Assembly (NCBI RefSeq): GCF_027594865.1
Contig: NZ_CP089391.1
Span: 3,936,501 to 4,000,500 of the forward strand
Source of the DNA: Bradyrhizobium xenonodulans
GTDB taxonomy: Bacteria; Pseudomonadota; Alphaproteobacteria; Rhizobiales; Xanthobacteraceae
DNA length: 64,000 nucleotides
Direction of reading: 5' to 3'
A program made the translations under genes and the position numbers. The notes beneath the pieces were generated by a model, which was given only the letters and a program-made list of their open reading frames with translations, was not told the origin of the DNA and searched no databases. Positions 26,508 to 34,743 of the stretch are shown here, one piece after another (positions within the stretch are counted from its first letter, which is position 1; each line of letters begins with the position of its first letter).

Positions 26508-28024
26508 GCGACATCACCTCGTCCGCCTATGTCCGCCGGGACCTGCTCACCGAGCGTCCCGCACCGGTCAAGACCACGGGCTTCATCGGCCTGATGCGCA
26601 CGCGCCTGTTCAATTCGCCCACCAACATCCTGCTCACGATCGTGGGCGCGTTGCTGCTCTGGTTCACCGTCGTTCCCGCCGTCAAATTCCTGATGGTCGA
26701 TGCGGTCTGGACCGGCCAGGACCGCGCGGCGTGCCTGACCGAGAATGCCGGCTTCGCGGTCGGCGCCTGCTGGCCCTACATCCAGGCCAAGCTGCCGCAA
26801 CTGATCTACGGCTTCTATCCCGAGGCCGAGCGGTGGCGGGTCAATCTCACGCTGGCGCTGTCGGTGGTCCTGCTGGTGCCGCTGCTGATTCCGCGCCTGC
26901 CGGCGAAGGGGCTCAATGCCGGCCTGTTCTTCTTCGCCTTTCCGGTGGTCGCGTTCTTCCTGCTGCATGGCGGCGGCATCAAGGGCTTTGGCCTGAGCTG
27001 GACCGCCGACTTGCTGCAATTGTTCGATGACAGCATCGTCGGCGCCGGGCAGAGCCTGCTCAGTCTGAGCAAGACCTCAGCCATCGCGCCGCTGCTGTGG
27101 GTCGCCGGCAACCTCGTCATGCTGGTCGGCACGGCGATCCATTGGCTGGTCTTTCCGCTGACCTGGCTGCGCGACCAGATCCAGGGTTCGGGGCAGTCGG
27201 TGTGGGCCGACTTCGCCATCACGACCGTCGTGGTCTCCCTGATCGCGTTCTTTCTCGGCGGCGGCCTGCGCACCGGATGGCGTGCGCTCGCATCGAGCAT
27301 CGCCACCTTCATCGCCATCGCAATCGTGATCAAGCTGATGGGCCTCGATCATGGCGGGCTGCCGATCGTGCAGACGAATTTGTGGGGCGGGCTCCTGGTG
27401 ACGCTGGTGGTCTCCGTCACCGGAATCGTCACCTCGCTGCCGATCGGCATCGCGCTGGCGCTCGGCCGCCGCTCGACCATTCCGCTGATCCGGATCTTCT
27501 CGATCGCCTTCATCGAGTTCTGGCGCGGCGTGCCGCTGATCACCGTGCTGTTCTTCGCCACCTACATGCTGCCTTTGTTCCTGCCGGGCAATTTCACGGT
27601 CGACGGTCTCGTCCGCGCGCTGATCGGCATCGCCCTGTTCACGGGCGCCTATCAGGCCGAGAACGTTCGCGGCGGCCTCGCCGCGATCCCGCGCGGGCAG
27701 GGCGAGGCCGCCGCGGCCCTCGGGTTGTCCTGGTGGAAGACCACCTCGCTGATCGTGCTGCCGCAGGCGCTGCGCCATGTCATCCCGAACCTCGTCAATA
27801 GCTTCATCTCGCTGTTCAAGGACACCTCGCTGGTCTCGATCGTGGCGCTGTTCGACCTGCTCGGCTCGCTGCGGGCGTCGTTCTCGGATCCGAAATGGTC
27901 GACGCCGTCGACCGCGTTCACCGGCTTTGCCTTCGCCGGCATCATCTACTTCCTCTTCTGCTTTGGAATGTCGCGCTACTCGCTCTTCGTCGAGCACCGC
28001 CTCAACGCTCACCGTCGCAACTGA
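26504..28024 (+). CDS. aapM: General L-amino acid ABC transporter permease AapM (extended form)
   Basis: A 506-residue permease, partner of AapQ. The N-terminal part ([18 protein letters not shown]) and the C-terminal transport domain with the EAA-type loop [19 protein letters not shown] and [18 protein letters not shown] are typical of AapM. As far as I know, the rhizobial AapM is about 385 residues, so this one is longer by about 120. The extra part (about residues 175-280) is hydrophobic with several possible additional membrane segments. Confidence 0.93.
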   Translation: MSDITSSAYVRRDLLTERPAPVKTTGFIGLMRTRLFNSPTNILLTIVGALLLWFTVVPAVKFLMVDAVWTGQDRAACLTENAGFAVGACWPYIQAKLPQLIYGFYPEAERWRVNLTLALSVVLLVPLLIPRLPAKGLNAGLFFFAFPVVAFFLLHGGGIKGFGLSWTADLLQLFDDSIVGAGQSLLSLSKTSAIAPLLWVAGNLVMLVGTAIHWLVFPLTWLRDQIQGSGQSVWADFAITTVVVSLIAFFLGGGLRTGWRALASSIATFIAIAIVIKLMGLDHGGLPIVQTNLWGGLLVTLVVSVTGIVTSLPIGIALALGRRSTIPLIRIFSIAFIEFWRGVPLITVLFFATYMLPLFLPGNFTVDGLVRALIGIALFTGAYQAENVRGGLAAIPRGQGEAAAALGLSWWKTTSLIVLPQALRHVIPNLVNSFISLFKDTSLVSIVALFDLLGSLRASFSDPKWSTPSTAFTGFAFAGIIYFLFCFGMSRYSLFVEHRLNAHRRN

Positions 28025-28035
28025 TCGAGGTCACC

Positions 28036-28773
28036 ATGTCCGACCCCATCGTCAAGATTTCCGGCCTCAACAAATGGTACGGCGAATTTCACGTGCTGCG
28101 CGACATCGACCTCGAGGTTCGCAAGGGCGAACGCATCGTGATCTGCGGCCCCTCGGGCTCGGGCAAGTCGACGCTGATCCGCTGCATCAATGCGCTGGAG
28201 GAATTCCAGGAGGGCGAGATCGTCGTCGACGGCATCGCGCTCGGGCCGAACCTCAAGCACATCGACGCGGTCCGGCGCGAGGTCGGCATGGTGTTCCAGA
28301 GCTTCAATCTGTTCCCGCATCTGACCGTGCTGGACAATTGCACGCTGGCGCCGATCTGGGTCCGCAACATTCCCAAGAGGGACGCCGAGGCGACCGCGAT
28401 GAAATTCCTGGAGCGGGTCAAGATCCCGCACCAGGCCAACAAGTTTCCGGGACAGATGTCCGGCGGCCAGCAGCAGCGCGTCGCCATCGCCCGCGCGCTG
28501 ACGATGAATCCGAAGGTCATGCTGTTCGACGAGCCGACCTCGGCGCTCGACCCCGAAATGGTCAAGGAGGTGCTCGACACCATGGTCGACCTCGCTGAGG
28601 AGGGCATGACCATGCTGGTCGTGACCCACGAGATGGGCTTTGCCCGCGAGGTCGCCAACCGCGTCGTGTTCATGGACGCCGGCCAGATCATCGAGGCGAA
28701 CACGCCGAATGAGTTCTTCGCCGCGCCTCAGCATGCGCGTACGAAGCTGTTTTTGAGCCAGATCCTGCGGTGA
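28036..28773 (+). CDS. aapP: General L-amino acid ABC transporter ATP-binding protein AapP
   Basis: A 245-residue cytoplasmic ATPase that powers AapQM. Walker A is GPSGSGKST, the signature is [15 protein letters not shown], and Walker B is [14 protein letters not shown], followed by the switch histidine in [17 protein letters not shown] 28036 lies 11 bases after the aapM stop. Last gene of the operon and followed by an intergenic repeat. Confidence 0.96.
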   Translation: MSDPIVKISGLNKWYGEFHVLRDIDLEVRKGERIVICGPSGSGKSTLIRCINALEEFQEGEIVVDGIALGPNLKHIDAVRREVGMVFQSFNLFPHLTVLDNCTLAPIWVRNIPKRDAEATAMKFLERVKIPHQANKFPGQMSGGQQQRVAIARALTMNPKVMLFDEPTSALDPEMVKEVLDTMVDLAEEGMTMLVVTHEMGFAREVANRVVFMDAGQIIEANTPNEFFAAPQHARTKLFLSQILR

Positions 28774-28784
28774 AGCGATCTGCC

Positions 28785-28876
28785 GTAGGGTGGGCAAAGC
28801 GTAGTGTGCCCGCCATTCCGTCCGCGCTCGGAAAGCGATGGTGGGCACGGCGCAAGCGCACCGTTGCCCACCCTAC
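28785..28876. repeat. Palindromic intergenic repeat, GTAGGGTGGGC family (full copy)
   Basis: Perfect 13-base terminal inverted repeats GTAGGGTGGGCAA (28785-28797) and TTGCCCACCCTAC (28864-28876) flank an inner imperfect inverted repeat, GTGTGCCCGCCAT near 28804-28816 against ATGGTGGGCAC at 28838-28848. A second, edge-truncated copy opens the window at 1-67. It lies between the aapP and cysteine synthase stops, where it can fold in transcripts from either side. Confidence 0.8.
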
Positions 28877-28896
28877 GACACTTCGCCACTCGCTCC

Positions 28897-29931
28897 CTAA
28901 ACGAACGGCGGCTTGATGTTGCTGCGCTTCTCGAGCCATTCCGGCACGGGCAGGTTCTTGGCGCGCATGAAGTCGGCATTGAACAGCTTCGACTGATAGC
29001 GGCTGCCGGAATCGCACAGCACGGTGACGATGGTCTTGCCGGGCCCGAGCTGTTTTGCCAGCCGCATCGCGCCCGCGATGTTGATGCCGGTCGAGCCGCC
29101 GAGGCACAGGCCTTCGTGCTGGAGCAGCTCGTAGATCACGGTGACGGCTTCGGCATCGGGAATGAGATAGGCCTCATCCACCTTCGCGCTCTCGACGATC
29201 GCGGTCGCGCGGTTGAGGCCGATGCCCTCCGTGATCGAGCCGCCGGGCGTCGCCTTCGCATCGCCGCTGCGGAAATATTCGAACATGCCGGCGCCATGCG
29301 GATCGGCGCAGGCGATACGGACGTTCTTGTTCTTCTCTTTCAGATAGCGGCTGGTGCCGGCGAGGGTGCCGCCGCTGCCGACCGAGCAGACGAAGCCGTC
29401 GACCTTGCCGCCGGTCTGCTCCCAGATCTCGGGGCCGGTTGACTCGTAATGCGCTTTGGCGTTGTCGAGGTTATTCCACTGGTCGGCGAACAGCACGCCG
29501 TTGGGCTCGGTCTTGCGCAGCTCGTCGGCGAGGCGGCGGCCGACATGCTGATAGTTGTTGGGATTGGCGTAAGGAAGCGCCGGCACTTCGATCAACTCGG
29601 CGCCGCACAGCTTCAGAAAGTCCTTCTTCTCCTGGCTCTGCGTCTCCGGGATCACGATCAGCGTGCGATAGCCGCGGGCGCTCGCCACGACGGCAAGGCC
29701 GATGCCGGTGTTGCCGGCGGTCGCTTCCACCACGAGGCCGCCCGGCTTCAGCTCGCCGCGCTTCTCCGCTTCCAGGATCATCCATTTGCCGGCGCGGTCC
29801 TTGACCGACTGGCCCGGATTCATGAACTCGGCCTTGCCGAGGATGGTGCAGCCGGTCGCCTCCGAGGCGCGCTTGAGCTTGATGAGCGGGGTGTTGCCGA
29901 TGGCTTCGACAACGTCGTTTTTGATGGTCAT
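28897..29931 (-). CDS. Cysteine synthase A (O-acetylserine sulfhydrylase)
   Basis: A 344-residue fold-type II PLP enzyme. It joins O-acetylserine and sulfide to make cysteine. The PLP lysine lies in NPGQSVKDRAGKWM, the substrate loop is EATAGNTGIGLA, and the phosphate-binding loop is VGSGGTLAGTSRYL. The sequence is longer than E. coli CysK by about 20 residues at the C terminus and belongs to the alphaproteobacterial CysK-like subgroup. A cystathionine-beta-synthase-like role cannot be excluded. Start ATG 29931 (MTIKNDVVEAIGNTPLI) fits the domain start. Confidence 0.92.
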   Translation of the reverse strand: MTIKNDVVEAIGNTPLIKLKRASEATGCTILGKAEFMNPGQSVKDRAGKWMILEAEKRGELKPGGLVVEATAGNTGIGLAVVASARGYRTLIVIPETQSQEKKDFLKLCGAELIEVPALPYANPNNYQHVGRRLADELRKTEPNGVLFADQWNNLDNAKAHYESTGPEIWEQTGGKVDGFVCSVGSGGTLAGTSRYLKEKNKNVRIACADPHGAGMFEYFRSGDAKATPGGSITEGIGLNRATAIVESAKVDEAYLIPDAEAVTVIYELLQHEGLCLGGSTGINIAGAMRLAKQLGPGKTIVTVLCDSGSRYQSKLFNADFMRAKNLPVPEWLEKRSNIKPPFV

Positions 29932-30028
29932 GTCAGGCAATTACCGGCTGGTTCACAAGGTGGGCGCGACCCTAAAGTAGGGGGGCTGGCCTTACAAGCG
30001 ACCCCTTGCAGGCCACCCCCGCAAACTC

Positions 30029-31258
30029 TTATTGCTGCTTTGCGAAGATGACCTGCCGGACGTCGATATTCCCGGACAGGAAGCCGGCCTCGCAATAGGA
30101 CAGATAATACTCCCAGAGCCGCCGGAACCGGTCGTCGAAGCCCAGCGGCACGAGGCCCGGCCATGCGACGTGGAAGTTATTCCGCCAGGTGGCCAGCGTC
30201 TTGGCATAATCTTGCCCGAAGATGCGCTCGCGGATGACGGGCAGTCCGAACCTGTCGCCGAGCGACTTGAGCACGGCGGGCGAGGGCAGCATGCCGCCCG
30301 GGAAGACGTAACGCTGGATGAAGTCCACCTCGCGCCGGTAGCCCTGGAACAGCCGGTCCTGGATGGTGATCGCCTGGATGCCGGCAAGTCCGCCGGGCAG
30401 CAGCCGGTCACGCAACTGTGCGAAATATTTCGGCCAGAACTGCTCGCCGACGGCCTCGATCATCTCGATCGAGGCGATACGGTCGTAGCGATCGCGCTCG
30501 TCGCGATAATCCTGAAGACGGATCTCGACCTTTTCGCCAAGGCCTGCCGCGTGAATGCGCTTCTGCGCGAAATCGCGCTGTTCGGTCGAGATCGTCAGCC
30601 CGACCACGCGCGTGCCGAACGTCTTTGCGGCGAACTCGGCGAAGCCGCCCCAGCCGCAGCCGATCTCGAGCAGCGTCTGGTCCGGCTTCAGGTCGAGCGC
30701 CTCGGCGAGCCGACGGTATTTGTTGGTTTGGGCTGCCGCGAGATCGGAGGTGCTCTCCTCGAACAGCGCCGAGGAATAGGTCATGCCGGGATCGAGCCAG
30801 GCCGAATAGAACGCGTTGCCGATGTCGTAATGGGCGTGGATGTTGCGCCGGGCCTGGCGGCGGGTGTTGCGGTGGAGCCAGTGCTGCAGCACCTGCACGA
30901 AACGCATCAGCGGCTTGTCGTCTAGCATGGCCTGGATCAGATCGTGATTGACGCAGAACAGATAGAGGAATTGCGTCAGGTCCGGCGTGTCCCAGTCGCC
31001 GGCGAGATAGGCCTCCGCGATGCCGATGTCACCGGCGTTGATGAGACGCGAAGCGAAGCCGTAATTGTGCAGCCGCATCGCGGCATTCGGGCCCGGCTCC
31101 TGGCCGCCGAGGCGGATCACGCGTCCGTCAGGCAGCGTCACGTCGAGCGTTCCGCGCCGCAGCCGCGAGCCGAAGCTGAGTGCAAGGCGAACCACGCGCG
31201 GCAGATCGGCGAGCACTGTGTCGATGGTGTCTGACGTCACTGAAATGGTATGCGACAT
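30029..31258 (-). CDS. cfa: Cyclopropane-fatty-acyl-phospholipid synthase family methyltransferase
   Basis: A 409-residue SAM-dependent enzyme that adds a methylene group to unsaturated phospholipid acyl chains. The SAM loop is LLEIGCGWGGFAEFAA, with further family motifs such as FVQRYVFPGGMLPSPA and YYLSYCEAGF near the end. The N-terminal about 110 residues are the usual CFA small domain (LDVTLPDGRVIRLGG). ATG 31258 begins the family-like sequence; ATGs at 31270 and 31273 are alternatives. Confidence 0.93.
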   Translation of the reverse strand: MSHTISVTSDTIDTVLADLPRVVRLALSFGSRLRRGTLDVTLPDGRVIRLGGQEPGPNAAMRLHNYGFASRLINAGDIGIAEAYLAGDWDTPDLTQFLYLFCVNHDLIQAMLDDKPLMRFVQVLQHWLHRNTRRQARRNIHAHYDIGNAFYSAWLDPGMTYSSALFEESTSDLAAAQTNKYRRLAEALDLKPDQTLLEIGCGWGGFAEFAAKTFGTRVVGLTISTEQRDFAQKRIHAAGLGEKVEIRLQDYRDERDRYDRIASIEMIEAVGEQFWPKYFAQLRDRLLPGGLAGIQAITIQDRLFQGYRREVDFIQRYVFPGGMLPSPAVLKSLGDRFGLPVIRERIFGQDYAKTLATWRNNFHVAWPGLVPLGFDDRFRRLWEYYLSYCEAGFLSGNIDVRQVIFAKQQ

Positions 31259-31817
31259 CGGCGGATCCATCACCTGAACGGATACTGTCCGGCCACAAGC
31301 CAGGCGCGCGCCTACACCTCATATCGCTGCACCCGAGCGCGCCCCGCAAACGGTCAGCATCGAATCATATAGGTGCGCGTTGCGCCGGCCGCCAAGATGC
31401 TCCCGGTGCGGGGATTGCGTGCGCCAGTGCTGCCACGGCCGGGCCAGCTGCGGTGCGCTGCGGCGCAGGTTTCAGTGGAGCGCTGCCGCGACCGGTGGTC
31501 CTGGCGCCGGCGCGGCGGCAATATCACATGAAATCTTGGTAAGCTTGAATGCGCCTCGGAGCGGCGCAGGAATGCGGAAAACCCCTGCGACACAGGCATA
31601 TCTTGTCTTTTCGTGATCTCGTGATCGGCGTATTCGGGCGCGCATTTCGCACTTGCGGGACTGTCCCGCTGTTCCGCGCCCCGCTAGTATGGATGTCAGG
31701 TTCCGCAGAAAGCATCACCGCCGTGAGCGAGTTACATCAAGGCCCCCGGCCATCCGCCCGCGAATCGGTTAATCCGGCTCTGCGGTGGCGGCTCGATCTG
31801 CCCGGCGGGGGGTGGAT
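31259..31817. other. Divergent intergenic region between cfa and the RND efflux operon
   Basis: About 560 bases without a convincing gene; readable frames here lack conserved patterns. It holds the promoter region for the RND operon, including the palindrome at 31655-31669. Confidence 0.5.
31655..31669. promoter_or_regulatory. Candidate operator upstream of the RND efflux operon
   Basis: GCGGGAC (31655-31661), one central T, then GTCCCGC (31663-31669): a perfect 15-base palindrome about 150 bases before the first gene of the efflux operon. Size and symmetry suit a dimeric TetR- or MarR-type repressor, but no such gene is in the window. Confidence 0.45.
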
Positions 31818-33296
31818 GTGACACAGCACGGTCCTGCGGTCGCCATGCGGCGATCTCCTGGCCTGACGTCCCGGCCGCTGCGTGCGGCGCGCTGGATCGC
31901 GGTGCTGTGCGTTGCCGCCAGTTCAGGGGCCTGCGTGCTGACGCAGGATCTGCCTGATCCCGCGCTCGACGTTCCCACCAATTACAAATACGCCGGCAAG
32001 GTGGATGCGCCGCCGACGCTGGATTGGTGGCGCGGCTTCCGCTCGGCGGAGCTGACGCAGTTGATGGAGGAGGCGCAGACCGTCAATCTCGACATCGCCG
32101 CCGCGGTGGCGCGCATCGTCCAGGCCGACGCGCAGGCGCGGCAGGCGGGCGCGGCGCTGTTGCCGAGCGTGTCGACAGGCGGATCGGAGACGTATTCGCG
32201 CACCTCCGGCTCGAGCGCCTCGGGCCTGTCCATCGGCGGCCGCGAAGTCGTCAACTATTCGGCCTCGCTGAGCGCGAGCTATCAGCTCGATTTCTGGGGC
32301 CAGAACCGCGACGCGCTGCAAACGGCGGAAGAGACCGCAAACGCCAACCGCTTCGATCGCGACACGGTCGCGCTGACGACGCTCGCCGCCGTCGCCAACG
32401 CCTATTTCCAGGTGCTGGCCTCGCAGGACCGCTTGCGGACCGCCCAGCGCAATATCGCCAGCGCGCAGCGCATCCTCGATGCCATTCGCGAGCGCCGCAA
32501 GGCCGGCACCGGCACCGATCTCGACGTCGCGCAGCAGGAGAGCGTGCTCGCCAACCAGAAGGCGCTGGTGCCGCCGCTGCGCCAGACGCTGGACCAGAAC
32601 GTCAATGCGCTCGCCGTGCTGGTCTCGCGCCCGCCGGAGAGCGTGCGCGTGCTCGGCGGCTCGCTGAACGGAATCGCGATTCCGCGCGTGACGCCCGGCC
32701 TGCCGTCGGAGCTTCTGACGCAGCGGCCGGACATCCGCCGCCAGGAGGCGCAACTCGCGTCCGCGACCGCCAACATCGGCAATGCCCGCGCGCAGTTCTT
32801 CCCGACCATCCAGCTCACCGGCAATGGCGGCTATCAGAGCTCGGCACTGGTGTCGCTGTTCCAGCCGCATGCGGCGTTCTTCCAGCTCGTCGGCAGCGCG
32901 ACACAGCCGATCTTCGACGGTGGCAAGATCCTCGGCAATTTCGAACTCGCCAAGGCGCGGCAGGACGAATTGCTCCAGACCTACCGCAAGACCATCATCC
33001 AGTCGTTTGCCGACGTCGACAATGCGCTGTTCTCGATCAAGCAGACCACGATCAAGCTGCAATTGCAGCGTGACGTGCTCAACGCTTCGCGCCGCGCCTT
33101 CGACCTTGCCGAGCAGCAATTGCGCGCCGGCACCGCCGACATCGTGACCGTGCTCAACACCCAACTGACCCTGTTCCAGGCGGAAGACGCGCTGTCGCAG
33201 GCCCAACTCGCACGGCTTCTTGCCATCGTGAGCCTGTATCAGGCGCTCGGCGGCGGCTGGGAGCCGCGCATGGAGAAACCGGTCAATGCTCTTTAA
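31818..33296 (+). CDS. RND efflux outer membrane lipoprotein, NodT family
   Basis: About 492 residues. An N-terminal signal peptide ends in a lipobox (SSGAC, cysteine near residue 36), so the protein is anchored in the outer membrane, where it forms the TolC-like exit duct. Two OEP repeats are visible, with motifs such as SYQLDFWGQNRDAL and GTGTDLDVAQQESVLANQ in the first and ARAQFFPTIQLTG and GTADIVTVLNTQLTLFQAED in the second. The start is uncertain: GTG 31818 follows a G-rich site, ATG 31845 and GTG 31785 are also possible. It overlaps the adaptor gene by 11 bases. Confidence 0.9.
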   Translation: MTQHGPAVAMRRSPGLTSRPLRAARWIAVLCVAASSGACVLTQDLPDPALDVPTNYKYAGKVDAPPTLDWWRGFRSAELTQLMEEAQTVNLDIAAAVARIVQADAQARQAGAALLPSVSTGGSETYSRTSGSSASGLSIGGREVVNYSASLSASYQLDFWGQNRDALQTAEETANANRFDRDTVALTTLAAVANAYFQVLASQDRLRTAQRNIASAQRILDAIRERRKAGTGTDLDVAQQESVLANQKALVPPLRQTLDQNVNALAVLVSRPPESVRVLGGSLNGIAIPRVTPGLPSELLTQRPDIRRQEAQLASATANIGNARAQFFPTIQLTGNGGYQSSALVSLFQPHAAFFQLVGSATQPIFDGGKILGNFELAKARQDELLQTYRKTIIQSFADVDNALFSIKQTTIKLQLQRDVLNASRRAFDLAEQQLRAGTADIVTVLNTQLTLFQAEDALSQAQLARLLAIVSLYQALGGGWEPRMEKPVNAL

Positions 33297-34707
33297 GCCG
33301 GATACCAAGGAAGGCGCGAAGGAGGGCACGGCGAAGCGATCGCGCGGCCGCGGCTTCGTGATGACCCTGATCACGCTCGCGATCCTCGGCGGTCTCGGCT
33401 ATTTCGGATGGACCGTCTGGCATCAGCAGCCGCAGCAGGCGAACGGCCGCAACCAGCGGCCCGATCTGCCGGTGCCGGTGCTGGCGGCAACCCCGCGCGT
33501 CCAGGACGTCCCGGTCTATCTCGACGGCGTCGGCGCGATCCGCGCGCTCAACACCGTCACCGTACGCTCGCAGGTCGACGGCAAGCTGATCGCCGTGAAG
33601 TTCACCGAAGGCCAGGACGTCAAGAAGGGCGACGTGCTCGGCGAGATCGATCCGGCGCTCTACCAGGCGACCTATGACCAGGCCGTCGCCAAGAAGGCGC
33701 AGGACGAGGCCCAGCTCGCCAACCAGCGCATCGACCTGACGCGCTACGAGCAGCTCGCCGCATCCAATGCCGGATCCAAGCAGCAGGCCGACACCCAGCG
33801 CGCGCTGGTGGCGCAGACCGAGGCACTGGTCAAGGCCGACCAGGCTGCGATCGACAATGCAGCGGCGACGCTGAGCTACACCAAGATCGTGGCGCCGCTC
33901 TCGGGGCGCGCCGGCCTGCGCCAGGTCGACCAGGGCAACATCATTCACGCCTCCGACACCACCGGCCTCGTGGTGATCACGCAATTGCAGCCGATCGCGG
34001 TGTGGTTCAGCCTGCCGCAGCAGCAGATCATGCGCGTCAATGCGGCGGCGTCGAAGGGCACGCTCGCGGTCGACGTGTTCGGCAATGACGGCATCACCGT
34101 GATCGACACCGGCAAGCTCACCGGCATCGACAACCAGGTCGACCAGACCACCGGCACGCTCAAGCTCAAGGCCGAGTTTCCCAACGCCAATTACCAGCTC
34201 TGGCCGGGCCAGTTCGTCAATGTCCGCCTCAAGGTCGAGACCCTGATGCAGGCGCTGGTGGTGCCGACATCGGCGGTGCAGCGCGGCCCGATCGGCACCT
34301 TCAGCTATGTCATCGGCGAGGACAATGTCGTCGCAGCCAAGCCGGTGACGGTGACGCAGCAGAACGAGCATGACGCCGTGATCGCCAGCGGCCTGTCGCC
34401 GAACGACAAGGTCGTCACCACGGGTTTTGCCAATCTGTCCGACGGCTCCAAGGTGGTCGTCGGCCGCGACGACCAGACCCCGTCGGCCGATCTCGCCCCA
34501 CGCAAGCGTTCGCGCGGGCCGGACGCTCAGAAGAAGGATGGTGCCAAGGAAGGTCAGAAGGAAGGCCAAAAGGACGGTCAGAAGGACGGACAAGGCAAGG
34601 ACGGCGAGTTCCGGGCCAAGCGGAAGAGCAGCGAAGGGGACCAGAAGGGGCAGACCGGGCCGGCACCGGGGCCGGGCGCATCGGGAAGTGGAGCCAAGCA
34701 GCCATGA
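33286..34707 (+). CDS. mdtA: RND efflux periplasmic adaptor, MdtA-like
   Basis: A 473-residue membrane fusion protein with a membrane anchor near residues 25-43, a lipoyl/barrel-sandwich segment (TVRSQVDGKLIAVKFTEGQDVKKGD), a coiled-coil hairpin and a C-terminal barrel (VVPTSAVQRGPIGTFSYVI). It links the two MdtB/C-like pumps to the outer membrane factor. After the conserved part (about residue 400) comes an unusual low-complexity tail of KEGQ, KDGQ and similar units, about 70 residues long. Confidence 0.92.
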   Translation: MLFKPDTKEGAKEGTAKRSRGRGFVMTLITLAILGGLGYFGWTVWHQQPQQANGRNQRPDLPVPVLAATPRVQDVPVYLDGVGAIRALNTVTVRSQVDGKLIAVKFTEGQDVKKGDVLGEIDPALYQATYDQAVAKKAQDEAQLANQRIDLTRYEQLAASNAGSKQQADTQRALVAQTEALVKADQAAIDNAAATLSYTKIVAPLSGRAGLRQVDQGNIIHASDTTGLVVITQLQPIAVWFSLPQQQIMRVNAAASKGTLAVDVFGNDGITVIDTGKLTGIDNQVDQTTGTLKLKAEFPNANYQLWPGQFVNVRLKVETLMQALVVPTSAVQRGPIGTFSYVIGEDNVVAAKPVTVTQQNEHDAVIASGLSPNDKVVTTGFANLSDGSKVVVGRDDQTPSADLAPRKRSRGPDAQKKDGAKEGQKEGQKDGQKDGQGKDGEFRAKRKSSEGDQKGQTGPAPGPGASGSGAKQP

Positions 34708-34743
34708 TCCCGACAACAGCCGCCTGAGCGGCAGGCATATCCC

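Noticed and set aside
31549..31821. Plus-strand frame of 90 codons before the RND operon
   Set aside because: It runs through the palindrome and promoter region and lacks protein-like conservation signs.
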